A stretch of DNA of 64,000 bases from Streptomyces sp. NBC_01439. GTDB taxonomy: Bacteria; Actinomycetota; Actinomycetes; Streptomycetales; Streptomycetaceae. The DNA lies in contig NZ_CP109487.1 of the NCBI RefSeq assembly GCF_036227605.1, forward strand, positions 1,302,001-1,366,000, read 5' to 3'. Under the pieces are notes generated by a model. That model saw only the letters and a program-made list of their open reading frames with translations, had not been told where the DNA came from and made no database searches. Below, in pieces: positions 45,326-53,893 of the stretch (its first letter is position 1; each line of letters opens with the position of its first letter). The translations under genes were made by a program, and so were the position numbers.

Positions 45326-45813
45326 GTGACGGAGCACGTGAATACGGAATTCGAACGCGGTACCGACGGTCCGAAGGTGATCCTGGCCGGGGTGGACGGA
45401 TCGGAGTCCTCGCTGCGGGCCGCAGCCTACGCGGCGGGACTGGCCCGGCGGCAGAACGCCCTGCTGGCCCTGGTGTACGTCCAGCCGGTGATCCCGGCCG
45501 GCGCCGCGCTCGGCGCGCCGGCGGCGGACACCACCGGGGAGATCGCCGAGGGCCGGGTGACCGAGATCCGCGCCTCGGCGGAGCGGCTCAAGGGCATCTA
45601 CGAGGTGCGCTGGCAGTTCCACACCTTCCACGACGACCCGCCCCCAGCTACCGCTGGGAGGTGCCCCCAGCCGGCCTGGTGAGCGCGGCGGACGAGCTGA
45701 TGGCGGACGCGGTGGTGGTCGGCGCCTCCGAACAGGCGGGCCACCGCATCGTGGGATCGGTGGCGATCCGCCTGGTGAAGGCGGGCCGCTGGCCCGTCAC
45801 CGTGGTTCCGTAG
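45326..45813 (+). pseudogene. universal stress protein gene broken by a palindromic insertion
   Basis: The 5' part (45326-45640) encodes a UspA-like fold, VILAGVDGSESSLRAAAYAA ... WQFHTFHDDP, and the 3' part, in another frame (from about 45671 to 45813), completes it: SAADELMADAVVVGASEQAG and GRWPVTVVP. Between them, 45641-45670 is a palindromic element not present in intact homologues as I know them; it shifts frame, and the first frame stops at 45682. The nucleotide-binding G-2X-G-9X-G(S/T) region falls in the shifted part (GASEQAGHRIVGSV). Inactive unless recoded or unless the base call is wrong. Confidence 0.75.
45641..45670. repeat. short palindromic element inside the stress-protein gene
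   Basis: Core hairpin CCCAGC-TACC-GCTGGG (45643-45658) followed by AGGTGCCCCCAG. It resembles a small repeat I recall as common between Streptomyces genes; its length modulo 3 explains the frameshift. No second copy noticed in this window. Confidence 0.55.
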
Positions 45814-45837
45814 GGATCCCGGGTCCCGTCGCCGGCC

Positions 45838-47037
45838 CTACCTGCCCATGGTCAGGCCGTCCTTGGCGGCGCCGCGGCTGAGCACGGCCTCGCTGATGGC
45901 GTCGCGCGCGCGCTCGTAGTCCTCCCGACCGGGTTCCTTCGCGAGGGCGTCGGTCAGGTGGACGACCCGGCCCACGGACAGGTCCATCATCTGCGGCACG
46001 AACTCGGCCTTGGTGACCTGCCAGCGCTGCCCGGCGGCGGCCGGCGGGGCGAAGGCGAACCGGCCGATCGAGCCGTAGTTGCCCCGCATGTCGCGCGCGC
46101 CCGAGTGGTTGAACATCTCGCCCGCGACCTGGTCGCCCATGCCGTAGATGATCCAGGTCCCGTTGACCTTCTCGTAGGGCTGCGGCACGTGGGCGTGCGT
46201 ACCGATGAGGGCGTCGATGTCGGGGCGGCCGCCGGTCTGCGAGGCGGTGAGCGCCTTGCCGAGCGAGAGCTGGGTGCCGTCCGGTTCGGTCTCCCATTCC
46301 GTGCCCCAGTGCACGCTCACCAGCACCACGTCCGCGCCCGCCTTCCGGGCCGCCCGCGCATCCGCGATGATCTTGTCCTGCTTCATCAGGTTGACCGCCC
46401 ACGGCTGGCCCTCGGGCATCGGGTAGCCGTTGGTGTCGTAGGTGTACGCGAGGTGCGCCACCTTGGCGGAACCTGCCGTGTACGTGGTCACCGTGGCCGC
46501 CTCGGCGGCCGTACGGGCCGATCCGGCGTGCCCCAGTCCGACCTTGTCGAAGCGGTCCAGCGTGCGGCGCAGGCCCGCGCCCCCGTCGTCGAGGGTGTGG
46601 TTCGAGGCCGTGGAGCAGCCGTCGTACCCGGAGTCCTTCAGCCCGTCGGCGACCTGCGGCGGCGATGTGAAGGCCGGATAGCCGGAGAAGGGCCCGCCCT
46701 CCTCCCCGTAGATGGTCTCCATGTGGCAGAGGGCGAGGTCGGCCGCCGAGACCACCGGTTTGACCCCGGAGAACATCGGCCTGAAGTCGTATCCGTCGCC
46801 GTCCGCGTCGTTCGCCGCGCGCTGGATGACGGAGGTGTGCGGCAGCACGTCGCCGCTCACAACGAGGGTGAAACCCTGCCCGGGGGCCGGTCCGGCGGCA
46901 CTGGAGGGGGCGGCCGGCTCCCCGGAATCCCCGAGGCGGGCCGGTGCGGAGCTCTGGGTGGCCGAGCAACCGGCGGCGGCGGACAGCAGCACGACCGACA
47001 GGAGGGCGAACACCTGCGGTCGGATTCGCGTGGTCAT
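45838..47037 (-). CDS. CapA-family lipoprotein (poly-gamma-glutamate synthesis CapA-like)
   Basis: 399 aa from ATG 47037. Lipoprotein signal with lipobox LSAAAGC (about residue 24). CapA calcineurin-like fold: FTLVVSGDVLPHTSV, CSTASNHTLDDGG, VLVSVHWGTEWE, LIGTHAHVPQPYE and TWIIYGMGDQV. Soil actinobacteria carry many CapA proteins without capsule genes, so the role is a surface metallophosphoesterase of unknown substrate. Monocistronic, divergent from the sigma factor gene. Confidence 0.88.
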   Translation of the reverse strand: MTTRIRPQVFALLSVVLLSAAAGCSATQSSAPARLGDSGEPAAPSSAAGPAPGQGFTLVVSGDVLPHTSVIQRAANDADGDGYDFRPMFSGVKPVVSAADLALCHMETIYGEEGGPFSGYPAFTSPPQVADGLKDSGYDGCSTASNHTLDDGGAGLRRTLDRFDKVGLGHAGSARTAAEAATVTTYTAGSAKVAHLAYTYDTNGYPMPEGQPWAVNLMKQDKIIADARAARKAGADVVLVSVHWGTEWETEPDGTQLSLGKALTASQTGGRPDIDALIGTHAHVPQPYEKVNGTWIIYGMGDQVAGEMFNHSGARDMRGNYGSIGRFAFAPPAAAGQRWQVTKAEFVPQMMDLSVGRVVHLTDALAKEPGREDYERARDAISEAVLSRGAAKDGLTMGR

Positions 47038-47070
47038 GCGCCCTACTCTCATTAATACGATTATCTGATG

Positions 47071-47080
47071 TGTGATCACA
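47071..47080. promoter_or_regulatory. perfect 10-bp palindrome TGTGATCACA upstream of capA-like gene
   Basis: Lies 34 bp before the capA ATG within an AT-rich stretch that also holds TTGCAT and TAATCG hexamers 16 bp apart on the minus strand. Possible operator. Confidence 0.3.
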
Positions 47081-47348
47081 TGCAATCCACATAACTACAC
47101 GCTGTAAGTCAAGAACCGGATCCGTCTTGCGGACACGCGCCCACCCGAACGGCGGACGGGGGCGAGGCCGACCGCCTGCCGTTCGCCGCGCCGTTCGACC
47201 GTTCACCGACCGGCACGGCCGCCCGGCGGACGACCCGGGTGCTTGGGCGCAACGCCGGGGCCGGACGGTTCCGGGTCGGCTCCGTGCAGGTCAGGGTGGA
47301 CGGGTCGCCGCTTCCACGGCCCCCCACGCACCCCGGAAGGAGCCCCTC

Positions 47349-47888
47349 GTGCCGATCTCCCCCACCCTCCCGCGTACGGACCCCGAGGCACTCGCCGTCC
47401 TCCAGCGCGATCACGGGCGGGCCCTGTTCGGATTCCTGGTAGGCCTTACGGCAGGGGACGCCCAGCGCGCGGAGGACCTCGTGCAGGAGACCCTCGTACG
47501 GGTCTGGCAGCACCCGGAGGCCCTGTCCAGCGGGCACGACTCCATGCGGCCCTGGCTGTTCACGGTGGCCCGGCGGCTCGCGATCGACGCCCGGCGGGCC
47601 CGGCTGTCACGACCGCTGGAGGTGGATCCGGAGGGGCTGGAACACGCACCCGAGCCGCAGGACGCGGTGGCCGGCTCGGTCACGGCGATCGACGTCCGGC
47701 GGGCCGTGGGGTCCCTCGGGCCGGAGCACCGCGAGGTGCTGATGCAGGTCTACTTCCGCGACCGCTCGGTGGCCGAGGCCGCCGCCGAGCTCGGAATTCC
47801 GGCCGGAACGGTCAAGTCCCGGACGTACTACGCCCTCCGCGCCCTGCGGAAGGGCCTCCAGGGGTACGGGTACGGCCTCGGCGCCTGA
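47349..47888 (+). CDS. ECF-type RNA polymerase sigma factor
   Basis: 179 aa from GTG 47349 with GGAAGGAG 7 nt upstream. Sigma region 2 (about residues 15-85: HGRALFGFLVGLTAGDAQRA, EDLVQETLVRVWQHPE, MRPWLFTVARRLAID) and region 4 (about 120-175: VGSLGPEHREVLMQVYFRDR, AAELGIPAGTVKSRTYYALR). It resembles the group normally followed by a zinc anti-sigma factor gene, but no anti-sigma gene is adjacent; the next ORF is an unknown cytosolic protein. Control is therefore unclear. Confidence 0.9.
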   Translation: MPISPTLPRTDPEALAVLQRDHGRALFGFLVGLTAGDAQRAEDLVQETLVRVWQHPEALSSGHDSMRPWLFTVARRLAIDARRARLSRPLEVDPEGLEHAPEPQDAVAGSVTAIDVRRAVGSLGPEHREVLMQVYFRDRSVAEAAAELGIPAGTVKSRTYYALRALRKGLQGYGYGLGA

Positions 47889-48066
47889 GCCTGCAGCGCG
47901 GCGAAGGATCGGCTAACGCCATGAATAGATGCGGACCGGACATAAAACGCGTCGATTTCGGCATCAGAGCGTGCAAGTTGAGTAAACATCCCCCGCTCCG
48001 CGAGCCGCTCGGTGAAGGCTCGGGACTGACGAACGGGACGCTCGAAGCGCGGGAGAAGGTGGAACG

Positions 48067-48588
48067 GTGCAGCCCGAGGGTAGTAACGGCACCAGTGACG
48101 GCGGGCTCGCGGTGCCCATGGCCTGGCTGTACGCCGAGTACATCGCGGACGAACTGCTGCGCACGGGCCGGCTCATCCCGGCCAGCACCCTGGAGTTCAG
48201 GGCCGGACGGGACACGCTCGCCCTGACGATCTACCTCTCGGACGCGGCCGGCGAGCTCTCCGGCATCCGGGTGGTCTCGCAGCTCGACGAGTGGCTGTCG
48301 CTCACGGCGTACGGACACCCGTGGCGCGACTGGGTGCACACCCGGTTCCTCGCGCTCGGCGAGGAGGCCCGGGAGCGCGGCGACTGCGCGGACCCCGATC
48401 TGGAACTGGCCCGGGCGGCGTGGCGCTGGCTGGACAGCACCGAACTGTTCGCCACCAACCTCGACCCCGGGCGGCCCGACGACGACCACACCGACATCGC
48501 GCCGGGCCTGGACGAGAACGCGCGCGTATGGACGCCGGCCTGGCAACTCGGTCTGCCCCTCGGCCACTTGGCGATGCACTTGTTCTGA
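48067..48588 (+). CDS. conserved hypothetical protein
   Basis: 173 aa from GTG 48067 (GGGAGAAGG upstream). Soluble, acidic; MAWLYAEYIADELLRTGRLI near the start and RLIPASTLEFRAGRDTLALT suggest an alpha/beta fold. No motif recognised. The 178 bp before it includes AT-rich DNA (47925-47990) likely to hold its promoter. It may share a transcript with the sigma factor upstream or the DUF4913 gene downstream. Confidence 0.65.
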   Translation: MQPEGSNGTSDGGLAVPMAWLYAEYIADELLRTGRLIPASTLEFRAGRDTLALTIYLSDAAGELSGIRVVSQLDEWLSLTAYGHPWRDWVHTRFLALGEEARERGDCADPDLELARAAWRWLDSTELFATNLDPGRPDDDHTDIAPGLDENARVWTPAWQLGLPLGHLAMHLF

Positions 48589-48651
48589 CAAAGCCACGAG
48601 CACGGACACGGGTAGAGGACGCTGAACTCGTATGATCAGCACACTCCTCAC

Positions 48652-49383
48652 GTGGCTCGAAAGGCACTCATCAGTTCCATGGACAGCAAAGCGATCGAGA
48701 ACGCGCAGCGGGTGGCGGCGCGGGTGACGGCCGAAGCCGATGGCGATGCCTGGAAGGAACACCACTGGACGGTGGCCCGCTTCCTGGCCGGTTCCCGGTC
48801 GGCCGCCGAGGAGGACCGCTGGAGAAGGCAGTTGAACGACTGGCGGGAGCGGCTCGTCGCTTCCCTCGCGGCGGACGCCTTCGCCGAGGTCGCCGAATCC
48901 CAGGACCTCCTCCTGGGCTGGCTCCTGACGGAGCTCCGGCGCAGCGACGACGCCCTCGGCTCGCTGCTGGCGTTGTACCCCCTGCCCCGGCCGAAGCCGG
49001 AACCGCGTTCCGTCTTCCCGATGCCGGCGTCGGAGGTCTACGGCGACGGACCCGAGTTCTACTTCAGCGACGTCTTCGCCTTCGTCACCGACTACCTGGC
49101 GGTCACGATCCGCCGCCCCCTGGACGGTACGTCTGCGACCTGGTGTCCGCTCTGGTGGGAGCACCCGGAGGCGGGGGCCCGGCTGTCCGCGCTGTGGCTG
49201 GCCTGGGAGCACCTGCGCCACGATCCGGCCCTCGGCATGACGACGTGGTGGATCCAGCACGCCGATCCGCACCTGCGGGTCCTGATGGACCCCCGCCAGG
49301 GCCCGTTCGCCGCGTGCTCGCCGAGGGGGCACGCGCAGGAACCGCTCGCCCCGCTCCCGGTGGAACCGTACGAGCCGTCGTAG
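48652..49383 (+). CDS. DUF4913 domain protein
   Basis: 243 aa. C-terminal half (about 128-220) has the DUF4913 pattern: EFYFSDVFAFVTDYLAVTIR, TWCPLWWEHPEAGARLSALW, ALGMTTWWIQHADPHLRVLM. This family is common on actinobacterial plasmids and integrative elements; function unknown. The N-terminal half is helical, charged and unassigned. GTG 48652 or ATG 48679 (MDSKAIENAQR) are both possible; neither has a strong RBS, and a TATGAT box lies at 48631. Confidence 0.75.
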   Translation: MARKALISSMDSKAIENAQRVAARVTAEADGDAWKEHHWTVARFLAGSRSAAEEDRWRRQLNDWRERLVASLAADAFAEVAESQDLLLGWLLTELRRSDDALGSLLALYPLPRPKPEPRSVFPMPASEVYGDGPEFYFSDVFAFVTDYLAVTIRRPLDGTSATWCPLWWEHPEAGARLSALWLAWEHLRHDPALGMTTWWIQHADPHLRVLMDPRQGPFAACSPRGHAQEPLAPLPVEPYEPS

Positions 49384-49821
49384 ACCGCCGGCGCCCGTGC
49401 CTGCATCCCCGTTCCGCCGGAGGTCGCCGGGCTGGGGCCGGTCCAACGGAACGGCACCGGCCGGAGCGCCTTGTGCTCACGAGTTGCCGGGGCAGTCGGT
49501 CTCGGTCCAGGTCGCGACGAGGTCACGGCAGACGACGGCAGGTCCAACGGTCGGCTGCTGCCGAGTCCCGCAGCTCCTGAGGGGCTCCGCTACGGATGGG
49601 ACGGGGTCAGGGGTGGTGGCAGCGCCGGCCGGCTGCCGGGCAGGTCCCCCGGCGTCGGTGAGATCGGTGCTCTCTTTCGTGAGTTCGACCAACTCGCGGT
49701 CCGCTTTGAGGCCACCGTCCGGATCGCAGTCATCAACGAGTGGCTCTGACCTTGTTCGCCACGCTCGGTCGGAGAGAAATCCGGTACCGCTGCAGGAGGC
49801 CAGGCCCTTAGCCTGCAGCCC
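49384..49821. other. 438-bp region without a supportable gene
   Basis: GC falls relative to neighbours, and coding bias is weak. A minus-strand open frame of 116 codons (49827-49477; contains PLVDDCDPDGGLKADREL and ends ATWTETDCPGNS) might be a decayed or lineage-specific gene, but it lacks an RBS and overlaps the start of the next plus-strand gene. Confidence 0.4.
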
Positions 49822-50259
49822 ATGCATCAGCCTCGAAGGCGCGACCGGCGCCTGACTCGCCGCGTGTCGTCAGAGCCGGGGCAGCCTCAGGCGTTCCGGC
49901 TCCCTGACGTGGGTGCCGATGTGGTCCTGGTCGGCTACTTCTCCGCGAAACAGAAGGACTTCGAAACACTCATGGCGTCGGCAGCCACAGAACTGGCAGC
50001 GCACGGCGCTCGGGTCGTCGCGCAGATCGTGCAACGACGAGGCGTCTCGAACGGCGGGGTCCGCAAGATGGGTCTGCCCTACTCTTCGCGAACCCTGCTG
50101 TCCTACGGGAAGGTCCGCGAGGTGGCTCTGGTGTGTGAGCAAGCCAACGCTGACGCAGTGATCTTCGTTGCCTCCTTGACGGAGCGCCAGCAGCGCACGT
50201 TGACAGAGATGCTCGGCCGCCCCTCCGTGAGTCTCTCTGACATCCTCGCTGCCAACTGA
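49822..50259 (+). CDS. stand-alone HflX N-terminal-domain-like protein
   Basis: 145 aa. Residues about 30-140 follow the N-terminal nucleotide-binding domain of the ribosome-associated GTPase HflX: VVLVGYFSAKQKDFETLMAS, ELAAHGARVVAQIVQRRG, SYGKVREVALV, ADAVIFVASLTERQQRTLTE. The G domain (Walker A/GTPase motifs) is entirely missing. Codon use is less GC-biased than neighbours, suggesting acquisition. The ATG at 49822 has poor RBS; a GTG at 49864 is an alternative. Role unknown. Confidence 0.65.
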   Translation: MHQPRRRDRRLTRRVSSEPGQPQAFRLPDVGADVVLVGYFSAKQKDFETLMASAATELAAHGARVVAQIVQRRGVSNGGVRKMGLPYSSRTLLSYGKVREVALVCEQANADAVIFVASLTERQQRTLTEMLGRPSVSLSDILAAN

Positions 50260-50549
50260 CGACCCACCCGGAACGGGTTGCTGAAACCGACCCTAGTCGT
50301 CGGCTGCGACGAGCAGGGTGAGTGCGGCTGCGGGGCGGTCGATGAGGATGGGGCCGTAGCCACGGAACGCGTCCTCGAGAAGCCGTCCGAGCACATATCG
50401 GGTGGTCCGTCGATCTGCGGCCTGACCAGCCACTGTTCTCGACCCACCGGCCGCCGGCTGAGGCGCCTTGCCGCTGGACGGCGGGGCGAGTTGGTGCAGA
50501 GGGCTGCGGGGTGCCGTCCCGCAATCGCGGCGGGATGACGGAACAGCCG
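50260..50549. other. 290-bp region with a possible gene fragment
   Basis: On the minus strand, 50430-50293 reads TTRYVLGRLLEDAFRGYGPI then ending ALTLLVAADD, protein-like but with no start or upstream domain; probably a 3' remnant. Otherwise nothing seen. Confidence 0.3.
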
Positions 50550-50939
50550 TCAGCCGCGGTCGGCCGGGTCCATCACCAGGCCGGTGAAGTCCGCCTCGTT
50601 GCGCTCCGCCCGGGTGACGTACCACCGGGCGATGAGCCACATCACCGGATACACCAGCAGGCCGAGCGCCACCCAGACCAGCGGACCCGACGCCTCGCGC
50701 GACAGGGCGAACGCCAGCGGCAGGGTCCCGATCAGCGATACGAGCGCGGCCAACGCCCCCAGAGCCGCGCGCAGTTGGCTGCGCATCAAGGCCCGGACGT
50801 AGGTGGCCCCGAGGGTCGTCTGCTCGGAGATCTCCGAGCGGGCGGGGGTGTGCGCGGGCGGCCGGCGGCGGGCGCCCCGGGGGACCCCGGTGACGATCTC
50901 GCGCCGGGGCGCCGATTGTTGTTGCTGCTCCTCGGCCAT
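50550..50939 (-). CDS. small two-helix membrane protein
   Basis: 129 aa from ATG 50939. Polar N-terminus (1-45, poly-Gln run QQQQ), then two membrane helices: LGALAALVSLIGTLPLAFAL (about 63-82) and LVWVALGLLVYPVMWLIARW (about 89-108), ending ERNEADFTGLVMDPADRG. From memory, similar proteins often precede a cation/acetate symporter gene; none is present here. It follows the glycosylase gene by 26 bp. Confidence 0.7.
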   Translation of the reverse strand: MAEEQQQQSAPRREIVTGVPRGARRRPPAHTPARSEISEQTTLGATYVRALMRSQLRAALGALAALVSLIGTLPLAFALSREASGPLVWVALGLLVYPVMWLIARWYVTRAERNEADFTGLVMDPADRG

Positions 50940-50965
50940 CGTGGCGGAGTCTACGCAGCGCCCGC

Positions 50966-51826
50966 CTATTTGAGGAGGCGCGAAAGCCGCCGGTCCGCGA
51001 GCGGCTTCCCACCGGTCTGGCAGGTGGGGCAGTACTGCAGGGACGAGTCGGCGAAGGACACCGAGCGCACGGTGTCCCCGCACACCGGGCACGGCTCACC
51101 GGCCCGGCCGTGCACTCGCAGGCCGCTCTTCTTCTCGGCCTTGAGTTTTCCCGCGGCCACCCCGTGGGCCCGGCCGACGGCTTCGCCCAGAGTGCTCCGC
51201 ACGGCCTCGTAGAGCTGGGTGAGCTGCTCGTCGGTGAAGGAGGCGGCGAGCTTGAACGGTGAGACCCGGGCCGCGTGCAGGATCTCGTCGCTGTAGGCGT
51301 TGCCGATTCCCGCGATCACGCTCTGGTCCCGCAGCACGCCCTTGATCTGGCGCCGCTCCCCCTCGAGCAGCGCGGCGAAGGCGTCCCGGTCGAATCGCTC
51401 GGCGAGCGGATCGGGGCCGAGGCGGGCGATGCCGGGCACCTCCTGCGGGTCGTGGACCACGTACACGGCGAGGCGCTTTTGGGTACCGGCCTCGGTGAGG
51501 TCGAAGCCGCCCCCGCCCACGAGGGAGACGCGCAGCGCGAGCGGCCCCTTGCCGGGGCGCGGCGGCTGCGCGGGCAGGGTGTCCTGCCAGCGCAGCCAGC
51601 CGGCCCGGGCCAGGTGCGTGACGAGGTGGATCTCGCCGACCGGCAGGGCCAAGAACTTGCCGTACCGGGCGGTGCTGCCGGCGGGCTGCCCTTCGAGGGC
51701 GGTCAGCGGTGGGTCGTAGGTCTTGAGCACGCTCACGGCGAGCGGGAGGACGCGCTCGACCACCCGCCCGGTGAGGTGCTCGTCGAGGTACTCCCGCAGG
51801 GCCTCGACCTCGGGCAGCTCCGGCAT
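50966..51826 (-). CDS. Fpg/Nei-family DNA glycosylase
   Basis: 286 aa base-excision repair glycosylase/AP lyase. Catalytic N-terminus MPELPEVEALREYL (Pro2 and Glu3 active), helix-two-turn-helix RQIKGVLRDQSVIAGIGNAY (about 160-180) and a C-terminal zinc finger CPVCGDTVRSVSF...YCPTCQ. All key residues kept. Substrate (oxidised purine or pyrimidine) not decidable. It follows the TPR-like gene by 20 bp in the same direction. Confidence 0.93.
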   Translation of the reverse strand: MPELPEVEALREYLDEHLTGRVVERVLPLAVSVLKTYDPPLTALEGQPAGSTARYGKFLALPVGEIHLVTHLARAGWLRWQDTLPAQPPRPGKGPLALRVSLVGGGGFDLTEAGTQKRLAVYVVHDPQEVPGIARLGPDPLAERFDRDAFAALLEGERRQIKGVLRDQSVIAGIGNAYSDEILHAARVSPFKLAASFTDEQLTQLYEAVRSTLGEAVGRAHGVAAGKLKAEKKSGLRVHGRAGEPCPVCGDTVRSVSFADSSLQYCPTCQTGGKPLADRRLSRLLK

Positions 51827-51846
51827 GGTCCCAGCCTGCCGCCGCC

Positions 51847-53100
51847 TCAGGCGAAGCGCGAGCTGGGCACCGGGCCGGGCGAGGCGACGCGGTCGCGTGG
51901 CGCGGTGAGCCAGCCGTCGCGGACGGCGGTCACGAAGGCCCGGAAGGCCTCGTCCGGGTCGGACGGGGTCGCCCCGTCGCCCTCGTCCGGGTCGGCGGCG
52001 GCCTGCGCGATGTCGCGGGCGATCTCCTCCTCGGGCCGCGGGTCGTCCTTCCACGGCGGGGAGACGAACTGGCACAGCAGCGTGCTGAAGTCTGCGCTCA
52101 CGGCGGGCGGGTCGGTCCAGCAGGTGGCGTGCTCGGACAGGATCTGGCCGTCGGTGCGCGCGTACAGGGTGCGCAGGAGGTCCGGGTCGGTCGCGTTCAG
52201 GTCGTAGGCGACGACGAGGGTGTCCGTGCGGGCGGGCTCGTACGGTACGGCGGGCAGTCCCAGCACGCGTGCGGCGGCGAGCCCGAGGATCCGGTCGGCC
52301 CGGCCGGGCAGCAGCGAGACCGTGGCGGGGCGGCGCCCGGCGGCCTCCAGGGCGAGCGTCAGGCGGGCGAGGCCCCGGCGGCACTGTTCGTGGGTGTCCC
52401 CGAGGTAGGCGTACCGGCCGGTCATGCCGGCGTCCCAGCCGTACCCGGAGAGCGTGCCCAGGAGACCGCCGGTCAGGCCGTAGTGCCAACCGCGCAGGTC
52501 GGCGCGGCCGAGCGGATCGGCGTGGCCGGCCGCTTCCTGGGCCCGGCGGGCCCGGTCGGTGCGGTACAGCCGGTGCTTCTGGCGGTCGTGGGCGCCGGAC
52601 CACTGCGGGTCCTCGGGGTCGGGGAGGGCGCCGCCGATGCGCGCGGCGGTGTCCAGGTCCCCGGCCAGCAGGGTGTGGTGCACGAGGAGGTACGTCTCGG
52701 GCCAGGCGGGCAGCCCCGGGCCGCGGCCGGAGAGCAGGTCGACGACCTCGGCGTGCCGGTTCTCGTCCTCCAGGGCGGACACCAGCTCGGCGAGGAGCGG
52801 CCGCGAGTCGGGGAGCAGTCGCAGTCCCTCGCGCAGCGGTGCGACGGCGAGGAAGGCTATGCCGCGCTCGACGCATGCGTAGCCGAAGTCGTAGAGGGCC
52901 TGGGGCTCGCCGGGCCGCTTGGCTGCGGCCTTGGCGGCGCCGGCCAGGTCCTTGAACCCGGCGGCGTCGGCAAGGGCCCTTGTGGCCTTGGCGAGTTCGG
53001 TGATCGATGCCGTCTCGGCGTGCGGCCGGAGGGAGCGTACCGCTCCGGGCAGATCGTTCGTCTTCAGGAATCGGCGCACTTCATCTATGGCGTTGGTCAT
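51847..53100 (-). CDS. conserved hypothetical repeat (TPR-like) protein
   Basis: 417 aa, ATG at 53100. The N-terminal third has helical repeat pairs (LYDFGYACVERGIAFLAVAP, LLAELVSALEDENRHAEVVD) like tetratricopeptide units; the C-terminal part (about 160-400) is unassigned, with GWHYGLTGGLLGTLSGYGWD and GLPAVPYEPARTDTLVVAYD. Cytosolic. Likely co-transcribed with the downstream glycosylase. Function unknown. Confidence 0.75.
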   Translation of the reverse strand: MTNAIDEVRRFLKTNDLPGAVRSLRPHAETASITELAKATRALADAAGFKDLAGAAKAAAKRPGEPQALYDFGYACVERGIAFLAVAPLREGLRLLPDSRPLLAELVSALEDENRHAEVVDLLSGRGPGLPAWPETYLLVHHTLLAGDLDTAARIGGALPDPEDPQWSGAHDRQKHRLYRTDRARRAQEAAGHADPLGRADLRGWHYGLTGGLLGTLSGYGWDAGMTGRYAYLGDTHEQCRRGLARLTLALEAAGRRPATVSLLPGRADRILGLAAARVLGLPAVPYEPARTDTLVVAYDLNATDPDLLRTLYARTDGQILSEHATCWTDPPAVSADFSTLLCQFVSPPWKDDPRPEEEIARDIAQAAADPDEGDGATPSDPDEAFRAFVTAVRDGWLTAPRDRVASPGPVPSSRFA

Positions 53101-53164
53101 CGCCCCAGATCCTCACGGAGCGGGGCCGGGCGGCGCAACGGACTTTCCCGCTGCGCCGCCCGGG

Positions 53165-53821
53165 TCAGATCCGGGCGATCAGTGCGTACCGCTCGTCGGT
53201 GACCGGTCCGCCCCACAGCTCGGTGTTGCCGCTGAGCGGCTCGACGCGCAGGTCGGACACCAGGGGCCGGACCGCGGCGGTCAGCTCCGCGGCGGTGATC
53301 CCGCCGCACCACGGGAGCGATTCGGCTCCGGCGACGTAGGGCGCGCCGCTCTCACCGGCTTCCCGCCACCGCCCCTCGACCAGGACGAGTCGTCCTCCCG
53401 GGCCGAGCCGCGCCACCCACGCGCGGAGCGCGGCCCCGGGATCGGGCAGGGTCCACAGCAGGTGCCGGCAGAGGAGCACGTCGTACTGCTCCTGCCCGGT
53501 GGGCGGATCCGCGGCGTCGCCGATGAGGAACCGTCCCGTCAGGCCCGCGGCCGCGAGTTTGGCTTCGGCCCGCTCCACCATCCGGGGTGCGAGGTCCACG
53601 CCGGTCACCCGGTGTCCGGCCTCGGCCAGCAGCAGGGAGAGCGACCCGGTACCGCAGCCGACGTCGAGGACGTCGGCCGGCGCGGTGGGCAGCCAGGATC
53701 CCAGCAGCCGGGCCCATGCGGCGCGGGTGTGCTCCTGCCGCAGGCCATGATCCGGTTCGTCGTCGAACGCGGCCGCGGCGGCGTCCCAGTACGCGGTGAT
53801 GGCGGGGGTGGGTTCGTACAT
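53165..53821 (-). CDS. class I SAM-dependent methyltransferase
   Basis: 218 aa from ATG 53821 (MYEPTPAITAYWD). Motif I VLDVGCGTGSLSLLLAEAG (about residues 47-65), acidic loop VTGVDLAP, and LCRHLLWTLPDPGAAL in the UbiE/Methyltransf_11 pattern. Small-molecule methyltransferase of unknown substrate. Followed by the TPR-like gene after 64 bp. Confidence 0.88.
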   Translation of the reverse strand: MYEPTPAITAYWDAAAAAFDDEPDHGLRQEHTRAAWARLLGSWLPTAPADVLDVGCGTGSLSLLLAEAGHRVTGVDLAPRMVERAEAKLAAAGLTGRFLIGDAADPPTGQEQYDVLLCRHLLWTLPDPGAALRAWVARLGPGGRLVLVEGRWREAGESGAPYVAGAESLPWCGGITAAELTAAVRPLVSDLRVEPLSGNTELWGGPVTDERYALIARI

Positions 53822-53893
53822 GGCGGTGATCCTGCCAGCCGCCACCGACAACCGGCATGACGCAACGTCGTCCCCGGGCGGGCCCGGGGGGGC

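Noticed and set aside
47071..47080. CRP (cAMP receptor) site TGTGATCACA
   Set aside because: The halves abut without the 6-bp spacer of a CRP site, so only a generic palindrome is claimed.
48652..49383. Intact prophage or integrative element
   Set aside because: No integrase, replication, transfer or structural genes, and no tRNA/att site; only one mobile-type family.
49822..50259. Functional HflX GTPase
   Set aside because: No Walker A, switch or G4 motifs; the frame ends before a G domain could begin.
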